Below, piece after piece: positions 7,807 through 16,752 of a stretch of DNA of 39,356 nucleotides. Positions within the stretch are counted from its first letter, which is position 1; each line of letters opens with the position of its first letter. Where the stretch lies: assembly GCA_041844915.1 (NCBI GenBank), contig JBGZBY010000081.1:1-39356 (forward strand). Direction: 5' to 3'. The DNA comes from W11650 sp041844915. Its GTDB lineage: Bacteria > Bacillota > Clostridia > Lachnospirales > Vallitaleaceae. The notes beneath the pieces were generated by a model. It worked only from the letters and a program-made list of their open reading frames with translations. It searched no databases and was not told where the DNA came from. The position numbers were made by a program, and so were the translations under genes.

Positions 7807-9369
7807 ATGATAGACAAGAAAAGAAATACTGTCAAAACCATTAGCTATGTGATGATTTTGACTTTAATCGGGAAATTTATGGCGCTGTTTCGAGATGTTC
7901 TTTTGGGCAGAGCGTACGGCGTTAATATAGAGAATAACGCCTTTTTGGCGGCAAGTCAGCTCCCAAGAGTGTTTTTTGATGCGGTTTTCGCGTCGGCAAT
8001 CACTATGAGCTTCATTCCGATTTTTAATAAATGTATGCAGGAGGGGGGGAAGAAGAAGGCGTTTGAGTTTTCAAACATTTTTATTACCTTCGTTGGCATC
8101 CTGATGATTGTGCTGTCGGGCTTAGGAATGATCTTTTCCGACGCAGTGGCGGTGTTTTCCGTGGAAGGCTTTGATCAGGAGGGCTTGAAGCTGACCTCGG
8201 AGCTTTTGAAAATTCTTTTTCCAACTCTGTTTTTTACCGGCCTGACCTTTTCTTTTATCGGCATTTTGCAGTCGCTGGACAGCTTTGTGGTTCCGGCGCT
8301 GACAAGCATCGTGTTTAATGCGGTGATTATTGGTTATTTTTTTGGACCGGACGCCCAATGGGGGATTTATGGACTGGCTTTTGTCTATTTGCTGGGCTGG
8401 TTTATGCAGGCGGCGATTCAGGTTCCGGCTTTATACCGAGCTGGCTATCGTTTTCGTCCCAGCTTTAGCTGGAATAACGGATATTTGAAGGAAGTTGCCG
8501 TTTTGCTGCTGCCGGTGATGGTCAGCACATGGGTACAGCCCTTCAATGTCTTTATCAATACCCGATTTGCCTCGGATATTTATGAGGGCTCGGCGGTAAC
8601 GGGAATTAATTTTGCGAATAATCTTTATACAATGATTGTTGGCGTTTTTGTTTTGTCGATTATGAATGTGCTTTTTCCGAAGCTGTCGCTTTTGGCAAGT
8701 CAGGGGCAAAAGCAGGAAGCGGGGAGGATGATCGGTCAGACCTTAAGCTTTACGCTGCTGTTTGTTATTCCGATGATGGCGGGGCTGATGAGCTTAAGTG
8801 GTGAAATTATTCAATTGATTTATGGCGGCGATCGCTTTGACAGCTTTTCAGTAGACATCACGGCGCAGGCTTTGTTTTATTTTTCTCTGGGTATGGTTGG
8901 CTATGCCTTGCAGACAGTGCTGGCTAGGGCTTATTTTGCTGAGCGCAGATGGAAAACGCCGATGATTGGAGCGATAATTGCTATTTTATCCAATTTCCTG
9001 TTGTGTCTGGTTTTGGCCGAAGCCCTGCAAATTAGTGGTTTGGCGCTGGCGTCAGCCTTGTCGTCAACGATATATGGGCTGGTTTTGCTGCTGCCATTTT
9101 TGAAAAAGGAGCGCAGGATATTTGACAGGGTATTTTTTATGGACATTGTTAAAATGGGAGCGGCATCGGCGCTGATGCTGCTGGTAATTTACGGAATCAA
9201 GCCCTATCTGGCCTTTTTAAATGCCGGTAAGATGGGGCTGGTAGCGTATTTGGCGATACTGATGCTTTTAGGGATTTTGGTTTATGGCGCGGGAGTGCTT
9301 TTCCTTCGGGTAAAGGGACTGGATGAGGTAAAGCGATTTGTGAAGGAAAGAGGCAGAGTTTTAAAGTGA
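7807..9369 (+). CDS. murJ: Lipid II flippase MurJ (MviN family)
   Basis: A 520-residue, strongly hydrophobic membrane protein with about 14 predicted transmembrane segments, the size and topology of MurJ in the MOP superfamily. The N-terminus (GKFMALFRDVLLGRAYG) and the segment ASQLPRVFFDAVFASAITMSFIPIF match the conserved MurJ opening, including arginines lining the central cavity. It moves lipid-linked peptidoglycan precursor across the membrane. GGAGGAGC precedes the ATG. It lies downstream of the MurD2-like gene and is probably co-transcribed, so ligase and flippase of the wall pathway are together. A related Wzx-type exporter is a less likely reading. Confidence 0.88.
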   Translation: MIDKKRNTVKTISYVMILTLIGKFMALFRDVLLGRAYGVNIENNAFLAASQLPRVFFDAVFASAITMSFIPIFNKCMQEGGKKKAFEFSNIFITFVGILMIVLSGLGMIFSDAVAVFSVEGFDQEGLKLTSELLKILFPTLFFTGLTFSFIGILQSLDSFVVPALTSIVFNAVIIGYFFGPDAQWGIYGLAFVYLLGWFMQAAIQVPALYRAGYRFRPSFSWNNGYLKEVAVLLLPVMVSTWVQPFNVFINTRFASDIYEGSAVTGINFANNLYTMIVGVFVLSIMNVLFPKLSLLASQGQKQEAGRMIGQTLSFTLLFVIPMMAGLMSLSGEIIQLIYGGDRFDSFSVDITAQALFYFSLGMVGYALQTVLARAYFAERRWKTPMIGAIIAILSNFLLCLVLAEALQISGLALASALSSTIYGLVLLLPFLKKERRIFDRVFFMDIVKMGAASALMLLVIYGIKPYLAFLNAGKMGLVAYLAILMLLGILVYGAGVLFLRVKGLDEVKRFVKERGRVLK

Positions 9370-9777
9370 TATTGTCTTTTAAAATAGCTTAGAGAACTGC
9401 CGAATTTTGCAATGAAGGAGTATTTTGCGGTCAGTTGAAATGGCGAACAAAGGAAGAAGCCAGACTTTCTGGTATCCCAGCTTGGCGATAGAAAAAAGTA
9501 TTGGTTAGATAATTATCCTTTAGCAGCGAACCGGCAGTCGTTACCGCAATATGCATATTTAAGAGAAAGCGGCTCTGTCAAGAATATGACGGCGGCGCAA
9601 AGGTTATCATCGGATTTTAGAGAAAATGTATCGGAGAAGTGGGAAACAGCAATCGGCATTTGATCAGGGAAGCATAGAGAAAAATCGGCAGGAGAGCTTT
9701 TTCGAGAAGTGTTTAAAGAGCCAAACAAGGGACGGAGAGAAAACAGCAAATGCTAAATCAATGGCAAGGAGGTAGCT
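9370..9777. other. Intergenic region before citrate synthase
   Basis: A 408-base gap without a supported gene or clear hairpin. A strong ribosome binding site (AAGGAGG) ends it, seven bases before the citrate synthase ATG. The sequence is purine-rich on the + strand like other gaps in this window. Confidence 0.5.
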
Positions 9778-11133
9778 ATGGGTAAGGACGCGCAGGGAAG
9801 GTTTGAAAAATGGGCGGCGCAGACAATGGAAAGCACCAAGATTCCAAGTGAGCTGTATCCCAGATTTGATGTAAAAAGAGGGCTTAGAGATAGTAATGGA
9901 CGGGGAGTCCTGGCAGGGCTTACCAATATTGGCGGAATTCATTCCTACTATGTGGACGAGGGTGAAATCGTACCGGTGGACGGAGAACTTTTTTATCGGG
10001 GCTATGATATTCATCAGCTGGTGGATGGCTTTGCCGGAGAAGGGCGCTTTGGGTTTGAAGAAATTGCCTATTTGCTACTGATGGGAGAGCTTCCGAGCCA
10101 TGAGGAACTGACGGCCTTTACGGAGGAGCTGAATGAGCAGCGGCGGCTGTTTCCAGAGGATTTTACCAGAAGCATGATTCTGAATATGCCCAGTCGGTCG
10201 ATCATGAATAGCTTTGCCCGAAGTGTTCTGTCATTGCACAGCTTGGATCCGGACGCAGAAAGCGCGGATACGCGCAAGGTATTGGAGCAGTGCATTCGTC
10301 TGATTGCTATTTTTCCAATGCTAGCAGTTTACAGTTATTATGCGATTGAGCATTATCATCGCGGGAAAAGCTTGGTGATTCACGCGCCGCAGCCGGGATA
10401 TTCGACGGCTGAAAACTTTCTGCACATGCTGCGGAGGGACAATCAATTTACGCCAACGGAAGCCAGACTTTTGGATATTTTACTGGTGCTGCATGCCGAG
10501 CATGGCGGCGGCAACAATTCAACCTTTACGGCGCATGTAGTTTCTTCGGCGGGAACGGATACCTATTCGGTCATTGCGGCGGCGTTGGGGGCGCTTAAAG
10601 GCGTTAAACACGGCGGAGCTAACAGCAAGACGGCAGAGATGCTTCGAGATCTGAAAAATAATGTTTCGGATTTGAAGGATGAGGCGGCGCTGACGGCATA
10701 TTTAGAGGCGGTGCTGGATAAAAAGGCCTTTGACGGTCAAGGCCTAATCTATGGAGTCGGACATGCCGTTTATACGCTTTCAGATCCGCGAGAGATTTTG
10801 CTGAAAAAATATGCGCAGGCCTTGGCGGAGGAAAAGGGGAGAGATGCGGATTTTGCGCTTTATCAAAGGATTGAAAGGCTGGCGCCGGAGCTGGTCATGA
10901 GGAAAAAGGGCTTGAAAAGTCCGGTCGCCGTCAATGTTGATTTTTACAGCGGCCTGATCTATGAGCTGCTGGGGATTCCGGAGGAGCTTTTAACGCCGCT
11001 GTTTGCCATTGCTCGGATTACCGGCTGGTGTGCGCATCGTCTGGAGGAATCGGTCAATCAAAGTAAAATCATTCGTCCGGCGTACAAGATGGTGGGCGAG
11101 CGCAAGGAATATGTTGAGCTAAAAAAGAGATAG
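9778..11133 (+). CDS. gltA: Citrate synthase
   Basis: A 451-residue citrate synthase of the clostridial type with an N-terminal extension of about 40 residues. It condenses acetyl-CoA with oxaloacetate. Catalytic elements are visible: HAEHGGGNNSTF (about 239-250), KHGGAN with the first catalytic His (near 277), GVGHAVY with the second His (near 328) and NVDFYSG with the catalytic Asp (near 387). ARITGWCAHRLEE near the C-terminus is the usual substrate-binding Arg segment. An aconitase gene follows on the same strand, so the two make the first steps of an oxidative TCA branch, probably for glutamate synthesis in an anaerobe. A 2-methylcitrate synthase is possible but the aconitase neighbour argues against it. 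Gene symbol citZ would serve as well. Confidence 0.93.
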   Translation: MGKDAQGRFEKWAAQTMESTKIPSELYPRFDVKRGLRDSNGRGVLAGLTNIGGIHSYYVDEGEIVPVDGELFYRGYDIHQLVDGFAGEGRFGFEEIAYLLLMGELPSHEELTAFTEELNEQRRLFPEDFTRSMILNMPSRSIMNSFARSVLSLHSLDPDAESADTRKVLEQCIRLIAIFPMLAVYSYYAIEHYHRGKSLVIHAPQPGYSTAENFLHMLRRDNQFTPTEARLLDILLVLHAEHGGGNNSTFTAHVVSSAGTDTYSVIAAALGALKGVKHGGANSKTAEMLRDLKNNVSDLKDEAALTAYLEAVLDKKAFDGQGLIYGVGHAVYTLSDPREILLKKYAQALAEEKGRDADFALYQRIERLAPELVMRKKGLKSPVAVNVDFYSGLIYELLGIPEELLTPLFAIARITGWCAHRLEESVNQSKIIRPAYKMVGERKEYVELKKR

Positions 11134-11556
11134 AGCAGGAAAAATAGCACTGGGAAAAAGCAATAGTGTAGGGAAAAAAATAGCGTAGGGAAAAAGCAAT
11201 AGCGCAGGGGAAAGCAATAGCGCAGGAAAAAGCAATAGCACGGAAAAAAGCAATAGTGTAAAGAAAAAACGGCACTGACAGAATAATGACTTAAAATCTC
11301 CGCAATGCTTGCAGATGGCTAGTTTGGGCTATATCAAAATGGCAAGCCGAAGGGAGAGCGGCCGGAAGGCAGTGAAAGCAGGAAAATCTGCTTTGTTCCA
11401 AAAGCTGGGAGCGAGAAAAGCCCAGAATAAAAGCAGAAAATGCAACAAGGGCTAAGAAAAAGCAATAGCGCAGAAGAAACAGGAATAGAGAAGAGCGGCG
11501 AAGCGGTGAAAAGCAATGGCCGGAAAGCGGTTTTTAAAGGAAAGAGGCTAATAGGT
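11134..11556. other. Intergenic region between citrate synthase and aconitase
   Basis: A 423-base purine-rich gap. Its first part is the short tandem repeat block described separately; a further copy of the repeat core (AAAAAGCAATAGCGCAG) occurs at 11456-11474. An in-frame upstream ATG for aconitase lies at 11440, but that extension overlaps the repeat core and looks untranslated. AAAGGAAAGAGG (11536-11547) is the likely ribosome binding site. Confidence 0.5.
11138..11275. repeat. Degenerate tandem repeats of 15-19 bp after citrate synthase
   Basis: About eight units follow the pattern GGGAAAAAGCAATAGCGCA with variation at the last bases (GTGTA, GCGTA, GCAC) and in the length of the A run. 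On the opposite strand they read as repeated CAIAF peptides, which I regard as meaningless. Slippage-prone DNA of this kind may vary in copy number between strains. Confidence 0.75.
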
Positions 11557-14283
11557 ATGAGAAAAGAGAACTATCAGGCGGAATTGGAGAAGGGCAGAAA
11601 TTATTTTGATATTGCGGCATGGTGTGCGGCAAACGAGGTGGCGATAGAAGAACTGCCCTATTCCATCCGCTTACTGTTGGAAAATAATTTGCGCAACTTC
11701 GACGGCAAATATTTTACCGAGGAATATTTGCGGCGGCTTGGCAATTGGGCGGCGGCATATGAGGGCAAGGAGATTCCTTTTTTGCCAAGTCGAATTCTTT
11801 TGCAGGATTTGAGCGGAGTACCGGCCGTCGTCGATATTGCGGCAATGAGAGAGGCGATGGCGGCGTTGGGCGATGATCCGGAAAGTATCAATCCGCAAAT
11901 TCCGATGGATTTGGTCATTGATCATTCTGTGTCGATGGACTATGCGGGTCAGCCCGACGCACTAGAAAAGAATGTCGAGCTGGAATTTGCCCGTCACGCG
12001 GAAAGATATCGCTTTTTAAAGTGGGCGGAGAATAATTTAAGCAATTTCAAGGTTTATGCTCCAGGGCAGGGAATTTGCCACCAAGTCAATTTGGAAAAGA
12101 TTGCCGGTGTTGTTTTGGAAAAGGACGGCATTTGTTATCCCGACAGCGTGGTTGGCACGGACAGCCATACGACGATGATTAATGGACTGGGCGTATTGGG
12201 CTGGGGCGTCGGAGGAATTGAAGCGGAGGCGGCAATGCTGGGTCAGCCGATTTATATGCTCAATCCCGAAGTAGTAGGGGTAAAGCTGAGCGGCAGGCTG
12301 CAAAATGGCGTAACGGCAACGGATGCGGTGTTATATTTGACGCATTTACTTCGTAAGGCAAAGGTGGTCGGGAAATTTGTCGAGTATTTCGGCGAAGGAG
12401 CAGAGGCCTTGAGCGTGACCGACCGAGCGACAATTGCCAATATGGCGCCGGAGTATGGCGCAACGATGGGTTATTTTCCGCTGGATGAAAAGTCGCTGGA
12501 ATATATGGCGCTGACTGGACGCTCTGCGGAAACGATTGCGCTTACCGAACGCTATTTTAAGAAAAATAAGTTATTCAGGGAAAAGGGCAGTGTAGAGCCG
12601 AGGTACACGCAGATCGTTGAGGTTGAGCTGGGACAGATTCAGCCGGCGCTGGCAGGGCCAAAGCGGCCGCAGGATCTGGTGCTTCTGCCAGATATCAAGT
12701 CCAATTTCGCTGCCAATTTTCCGACGAGATCAGAATTGGAGAGGAATGCAGCGGAAAAAGCCGGAGAGTCTGCTAGCAAGAAGCTGGAAAATGGCGATAT
12801 CATATTGGCGGCTATTACCAGCTGTACCAATACCTCCAATCCGCAGGTCATCATAGGGGCGGGACTTTTGGCAAAAAAAGCTGTAGAAGCGGGACTTAAG
12901 GTGCCCGACCATGTGAAAACAAGCTTTGCACCGGGTTCTTTGGCGGTAACCGGATATTTACAGAAAGCAGGTCTGCTGTCTTATTTGGAGGAGCTTGGTT
13001 TTGGTGTGGCAGGATACGGCTGTGCAACCTGTATCGGCAACAGCGGCCCCTTGGCGGAGGAAATCAGCCGTCAGATCAAGGAAAGAGATTTGCAGGTGGC
13101 AGGTATTTTAAGCGGCAATCGCAATTTTGAGGGCAGAATCCATCCCCTGATTCCGGCGAATTATCTGGCATCGCCAATTCTGGTAGTGGCATTTGCGTTG
13201 GCGGGCAGGATTGACATTGACTTGACCACTGATCCGTTGGGCTTTGATTCAGCAGGAAAAGCGGTTTATTATAAGGATATCTGTCCTGATAACGCAGAAA
13301 TAGAGGAGGAGATTCGGCGCTCTGTACAGCCGGAGGTTTTCCGAGATAATGTCAGCCCCTTTGCGGAGCGCTGGGAGGCTCTGGCAGGAGAAAATACGCC
13401 GACCTATCCGTGGGAGGAGGCTTCCACCTATGTCCGTCTGCCGGATTTTTTTGACCGACTGATTCAGGAGCAGAAGGAAAAAGCTGCTTCGTCGGCACCT
13501 TGCCGGCATGGGTCTGCTGGACACGCTGCCGAAGGCGGCTTGACGCAGTCTGTGCCTTTTATGGAAAGTGGCAGGGCACTGGGAATTTTGGGGGATTCGG
13601 TAACGACCGATCATATTTCGCCGGCGGGTAGCATTGCTGGCGACAGTCCAGCCGCCCGCTATTTGATCGAGCGTGGGGTTGCGCCTGCGGACTTTAATTC
13701 CTATGGCGCCAGACGAGGCAACCATGAGGTCATGGTGCGGGGAACTTTTGCCAATATTCGGCTGCGGAATCAAATGGCAGGCGGCAGAGTTGGCGGATAT
13801 ACTAGGAAGGGCGAGCAGATTTTGTCGATTTATGATGCGGCGATGGAATACAAGCAGGAGGGCAAGGAGCTTTTAATGCTGGCAGGCAAGGAATACGGCA
13901 CCGGCAGCAGCCGTGACTGGGCGGCAAAGGGACCCTTGCTGCTGGGCGTAAAGGCGGTTATTGCCGAGAGCTTTGAGCGAATTCATCGCAGTAATCTGCT
14001 GGGAATGGGGATTTTGCCGCTGGAATTTTTAGCGGAAGAATCGGCGGACAGCCTGTGCTTAAGCGGCGAGGAGGATTTTTCGATTTTTCGGAATGAGAAA
14101 TGGCTGCCGAACCAGCTTCTGCAAGTGGAGGCAACCAGCAAGGACGGAAGCCGAAAATGTTTTCAGGTCAAGAGCCGGCTGGACAGCGAAGTGGAAATCG
14201 AATATTTTTTAAATGGCGGTATTTTAAATACTGTGCTGAAAAATATGCTAGAGGAAAGCGGAAAGGATGATGCCTGCCGCTAG
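11557..14283 (+). CDS. acnA: Aconitate hydratase, AcnA type
   Basis: A 908-residue AcnA/IRP-type aconitase that isomerises citrate to isocitrate with a [4Fe-4S] cluster. Cluster cysteines are in TSCTNTSNP (near residue 422) and GYGCATCIG (near 489 and 492). Other family motifs are VVGTDSHTTM, GDSVTTDHISPAGSI at the start of the swivel domain, SYGARRGNHEVM, and YGTGSSRDWAAKGP with the active-site Ser/Arg region. The linker before the swivel domain (about 640-670) has a small family-atypical stretch, CRHGSAGHAAEGGL. The start at 11557 is chosen because AGAGG precedes it and the protein then begins MRKENYQ like other AcnA proteins; the frame is open back to 11440. It follows citrate synthase with 423 bases between, so co-transcription is uncertain. 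Confidence 0.93.
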   Translation: MRKENYQAELEKGRNYFDIAAWCAANEVAIEELPYSIRLLLENNLRNFDGKYFTEEYLRRLGNWAAAYEGKEIPFLPSRILLQDLSGVPAVVDIAAMREAMAALGDDPESINPQIPMDLVIDHSVSMDYAGQPDALEKNVELEFARHAERYRFLKWAENNLSNFKVYAPGQGICHQVNLEKIAGVVLEKDGICYPDSVVGTDSHTTMINGLGVLGWGVGGIEAEAAMLGQPIYMLNPEVVGVKLSGRLQNGVTATDAVLYLTHLLRKAKVVGKFVEYFGEGAEALSVTDRATIANMAPEYGATMGYFPLDEKSLEYMALTGRSAETIALTERYFKKNKLFREKGSVEPRYTQIVEVELGQIQPALAGPKRPQDLVLLPDIKSNFAANFPTRSELERNAAEKAGESASKKLENGDIILAAITSCTNTSNPQVIIGAGLLAKKAVEAGLKVPDHVKTSFAPGSLAVTGYLQKAGLLSYLEELGFGVAGYGCATCIGNSGPLAEEISRQIKERDLQVAGILSGNRNFEGRIHPLIPANYLASPILVVAFALAGRIDIDLTTDPLGFDSAGKAVYYKDICPDNAEIEEEIRRSVQPEVFRDNVSPFAERWEALAGENTPTYPWEEASTYVRLPDFFDRLIQEQKEKAASSAPCRHGSAGHAAEGGLTQSVPFMESGRALGILGDSVTTDHISPAGSIAGDSPAARYLIERGVAPADFNSYGARRGNHEVMVRGTFANIRLRNQMAGGRVGGYTRKGEQILSIYDAAMEYKQEGKELLMLAGKEYGTGSSRDWAAKGPLLLGVKAVIAESFERIHRSNLLGMGILPLEFLAEESADSLCLSGEEDFSIFRNEKWLPNQLLQVEATSKDGSRKCFQVKSRLDSEVEIEYFLNGGILNTVLKNMLEESGKDDACR

Positions 14284-14390
14284 GAGAGCATAGCTGAGGC
14301 TGACAGAGAGGGCTTTACTGAAGCTATCGGTTGGAACGGGAAGAAATCCTAATACAAAAGTAAAATAGAGATAGAAGCGGAGATGACAGA

Positions 14391-15479
14391 ATGAAAAAGC
14401 AGTTTAAAACGGAGCCGGATTATGATATTGTGATTGTTGGAGCAGGGCCGGCAGGCGCGACCTTAGCGCGATTGCTGCCGGAGTGTTATCGGGTGCTGAT
14501 TTTGGATAAAAAGCCAATCCATCAGGCGGGCTGGAAGATGAAGTGCTGCGGCGGGCTGTTGTCGGAGGCTGCACAAAAGGTGATGGCGGAGATGAATTTA
14601 AATCTGCCGACCGAGCTTTTAATTGAGCCGCAGACCTTTGTGCTTCGGGTCATGGACTTGAATTATCCGGTGGAGAGAAATTATCAGAAGCATTATTATA
14701 ATATGGATCGGGGAAGCTTTGAAAAATGGCTGATTGATTTGATTCCGGCGAGTATTGAGAAAAAAGGCGACTATTATGTTCGGGAATTCCATCGCTGCCC
14801 TAAAGGAGTGGAGCTGGTCATAAAAAATCTTGCTAATGGGCAGGAAAAGCGGATAAGCAGCCGGATGGTGGTTGCCGCAGACGGAGCAAGCTCGATCTTT
14901 CGCCGCAGGCTTTATCCTCATTGCGATTATCCTGCTTATGTATCGATTCAGGAATGGTATCAAAATACGGGGAAAATTGATTATTATGCGGCGATTGTTG
15001 ATGAGGAAATTACGGATTTTTATTCGTGGCTGATTCCCAAGGGGGATGCGATTATTTTGGGCGGCGCCTTTAACTATGGCGCGTCCGCAGACAGTCCCAG
15101 TCAGCGCTTTCGGGAGCTAAAGGTCAAACTGGAGCGGAGAGGCTTTGTTTTTGGTGAAAAAATATATCGAGAGGGCTGTGAGATTCTTCGGCCGGTAAAT
15201 AATCGAATTTTTACCGGCAATCGGAAGATTGCGCTTATCGGGGAGGCGGGTGGCTTTATCAGTCCCAGCTCGTCAGAGGGTTTCAGCTATGCCTTTCGGA
15301 CGGCGAAGGCCTTGGCGGAGGCAATTCGGGCAAAGGGAACGGAGGGCTTTGCCGGTCATTATGCCCGTAGCTGCAAATCACTGAAAATGAATATTTGGCT
15401 GCGAAATTGTAAATCCATGGGAGCGTATCATCCGCTGACCAGAAGAATCGCTCTGCGAAGCGGAATAGGAGCTTTGTAA
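14391..15479 (+). CDS. cbrA: CbrA-like FAD-dependent oxidoreductase (geranylgeranyl reductase family)
   Basis: A 362-residue flavoprotein of the geranylgeranyl-reductase-like family. The N-terminal dinucleotide motif GAGPAGATLARLLPE, the DKK at the end of the second strand, CCGGLLSEAAQKV, VAADGASSIFRRRLYP and GEAGGFISPSSSEGFSYA are in the order expected for group A FAD hydroxylases/reductases. The layout and several segments recall E. coli CbrA, a protein of unknown reaction linked to colicin M tolerance and possibly acting on a polyprenyl substrate. It stands 107 bases after aconitase and just before a separate metal-transport promoter. Whether it reduces an isoprenoid here is not known. The family call is firm; the symbol is by similarity. 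Confidence 0.75.
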   Translation: MKKQFKTEPDYDIVIVGAGPAGATLARLLPECYRVLILDKKPIHQAGWKMKCCGGLLSEAAQKVMAEMNLNLPTELLIEPQTFVLRVMDLNYPVERNYQKHYYNMDRGSFEKWLIDLIPASIEKKGDYYVREFHRCPKGVELVIKNLANGQEKRISSRMVVAADGASSIFRRRLYPHCDYPAYVSIQEWYQNTGKIDYYAAIVDEEITDFYSWLIPKGDAIILGGAFNYGASADSPSQRFRELKVKLERRGFVFGEKIYREGCEILRPVNNRIFTGNRKIALIGEAGGFISPSSSEGFSYAFRTAKALAEAIRAKGTEGFAGHYARSCKSLKMNIWLRNCKSMGAYHPLTRRIALRSGIGAL

Positions 15480-15537
15480 GAAATTAGGAAGCTGCGGCTT
15501 GCCTGCGCAGAAAATTTTAAAAAATAAGAAAAAGCAC

Positions 15538-15583
15538 TTGACAAATAGAGGATCCTCTTATATGATAATGATATTCATTATCA
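15538..15583 (+). promoter_or_regulatory. Sigma-A promoter with overlapping Fur box for the metal importer operon
   Basis: TTGACA at 15538-15543 and TATGAT at 15561-15566 are separated by exactly 17 bases. A near-perfect palindrome, core GATAATGATATTCATTATC at 15564-15582, starts inside the -10 box; this differs from the classical Fur consensus at one central base. Binding of a Fur-family repressor would occlude the promoter. The family member (Fur, Zur, PerR) cannot be told from the site alone, but the sequence is closest to iron Fur boxes. Confidence 0.9.
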
Positions 15584-15603
15584 ATTTAAAAAGGAGGAAG
15601 TAC

Positions 15604-16623
15604 TTGCAGTCAATGGAGGATATGAGAAGCCATTTTGCTGCAAGGAAAAAAATGATGAACAAGCAGGAAACACAGAAAAAAATGGAAGCCTTTTTACAAT
15701 GGAAAAAGGTAACGGCGTTGCTCTTGGCGTGTTTTTTAGTGCTGGGGCTAAGTGCCTGTGGAGAAGGAAAAACAACGGCAACAGATGGCGCGAAGAACTA
15801 TAAGGTTATGGCGACTTCGACCATGCTAACGGATTTGGCGAAGGCTATTGGCGGAGATAAGGTGGAAGTAACCGGTTTGATGGCTGCCGGAGTAGATCCT
15901 CATTTGTATCAGCCGACTGCGGGCGATATTGCCAAGCTGCAAGAAGCGGATATGGTAGTAATCAATGGATTACATTTGGAAGGGCAAATGGGAGAAGTAT
16001 TTTCAAAACTTACTTCGGCTAATAAATTGGTGGCGGAGGTAGGAGAAGCCATACCGGTGGAAGATCGGTTAGCATTTGATGAATCGCCGCATGATCCTCA
16101 TATTTGGTTTAGTGTAGCCAATTGGAAGCTGGCGGCAAGGAATGTAACAGATACCTACATTAAGCTTAGTGAAAAGGATAAAGCTTATTTTGAGGCAAAT
16201 TATGAAAAATACAGCAAGGAATTGGACGAGTTAGATCAGTATATTCGGACTCAAATTCAGATGATACCAGAAAAAGCAAGGGTTTTGATTACTGCCCATG
16301 ACGCGTTCAATTATTTTGGAAAGGAATATGGCTTTGAAGTAAGGGGATTACAAGGGATTTCAACAGAATCGGAAGCGGCGACCTCCGATGTGACGGAGCT
16401 GGCAGAATATATCGTTGAAAATAAAATCAAGGCAATTTTCGTAGAGTCTTCTGTACCGAAAAAGAATATTGAAGCCTTGCAGGAGGCGGTAAAAGCGAAG
16501 GGTTTTGATGTGCAGATTGGCGGAGAGCTTTATTCTGATTCATTAGGGGAAGGAGAAGCGGCAACCTATATTGGAATGTTTAAGGCCAATATTGATACCA
16601 TAGCAGGCGCTTTAAAGGATTAA
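15604..16623 (+). CDS. Metal ABC transporter substrate-binding lipoprotein (ZnuA/MntA/TroA family)
   Basis: A cluster A-I binding protein that captures a divalent metal outside the membrane. A lipoprotein signal is visible, WKKVTALLLACFLVLGLSAC, with Cys as the lipidation site. Metal ligands fit the family: the His in DPHLYQP, the His in DPHIWF, the Glu in GISTESEA, and the Asp in ELYSDSLG. The short His loop typical of zinc-only ZnuA is lacking, so manganese or iron is at least as likely. The start is uncertain: TTG at 15604 lies seven bases after GGAGG, and ATGs at 15613, 15652 and 15682 are in frame; a later start would give a more usual signal length. It heads the operon behind the Fur-box promoter. 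Confidence 0.9.
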   Translation: MQSMEDMRSHFAARKKMMNKQETQKKMEAFLQWKKVTALLLACFLVLGLSACGEGKTTATDGAKNYKVMATSTMLTDLAKAIGGDKVEVTGLMAAGVDPHLYQPTAGDIAKLQEADMVVINGLHLEGQMGEVFSKLTSANKLVAEVGEAIPVEDRLAFDESPHDPHIWFSVANWKLAARNVTDTYIKLSEKDKAYFEANYEKYSKELDELDQYIRTQIQMIPEKARVLITAHDAFNYFGKEYGFEVRGLQGISTESEAATSDVTELAEYIVENKIKAIFVESSVPKKNIEALQEAVKAKGFDVQIGGELYSDSLGEGEAATYIGMFKANIDTIAGALKD

Positions 16624-16648
16624 TTTTTATCATAGCAGGATATCACTT

Positions 16649-16674
16649 GGGTACATGGGGCAGCTCATGTACCC
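16649..16674 (+). other. Intercistronic hairpin in the metal importer operon
   Basis: A perfect 9-bp stem, GGGTACATG (16649-16657) with CATGTACCC (16666-16674), lies between the binding-protein gene and the ATPase gene. There is no T run after it. It may stabilise the upstream message and raise the amount of binding protein over the membrane subunits, as is common for such operons. Confidence 0.6.
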
Positions 16675-16752
16675 GTCTGTTAAGCGGAAAAATAATTTTA
16701 AAAGCGGAGATAACAGAAGGTTTTTAAGAGGTTGTTAAAAGGGCAGAAAAAA

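Noticed and set aside
11069..11275. Minus-strand frame of CAIAF-type repeats
   Set aside because: Simply the complement of the purine-rich tandem repeat; no start context.
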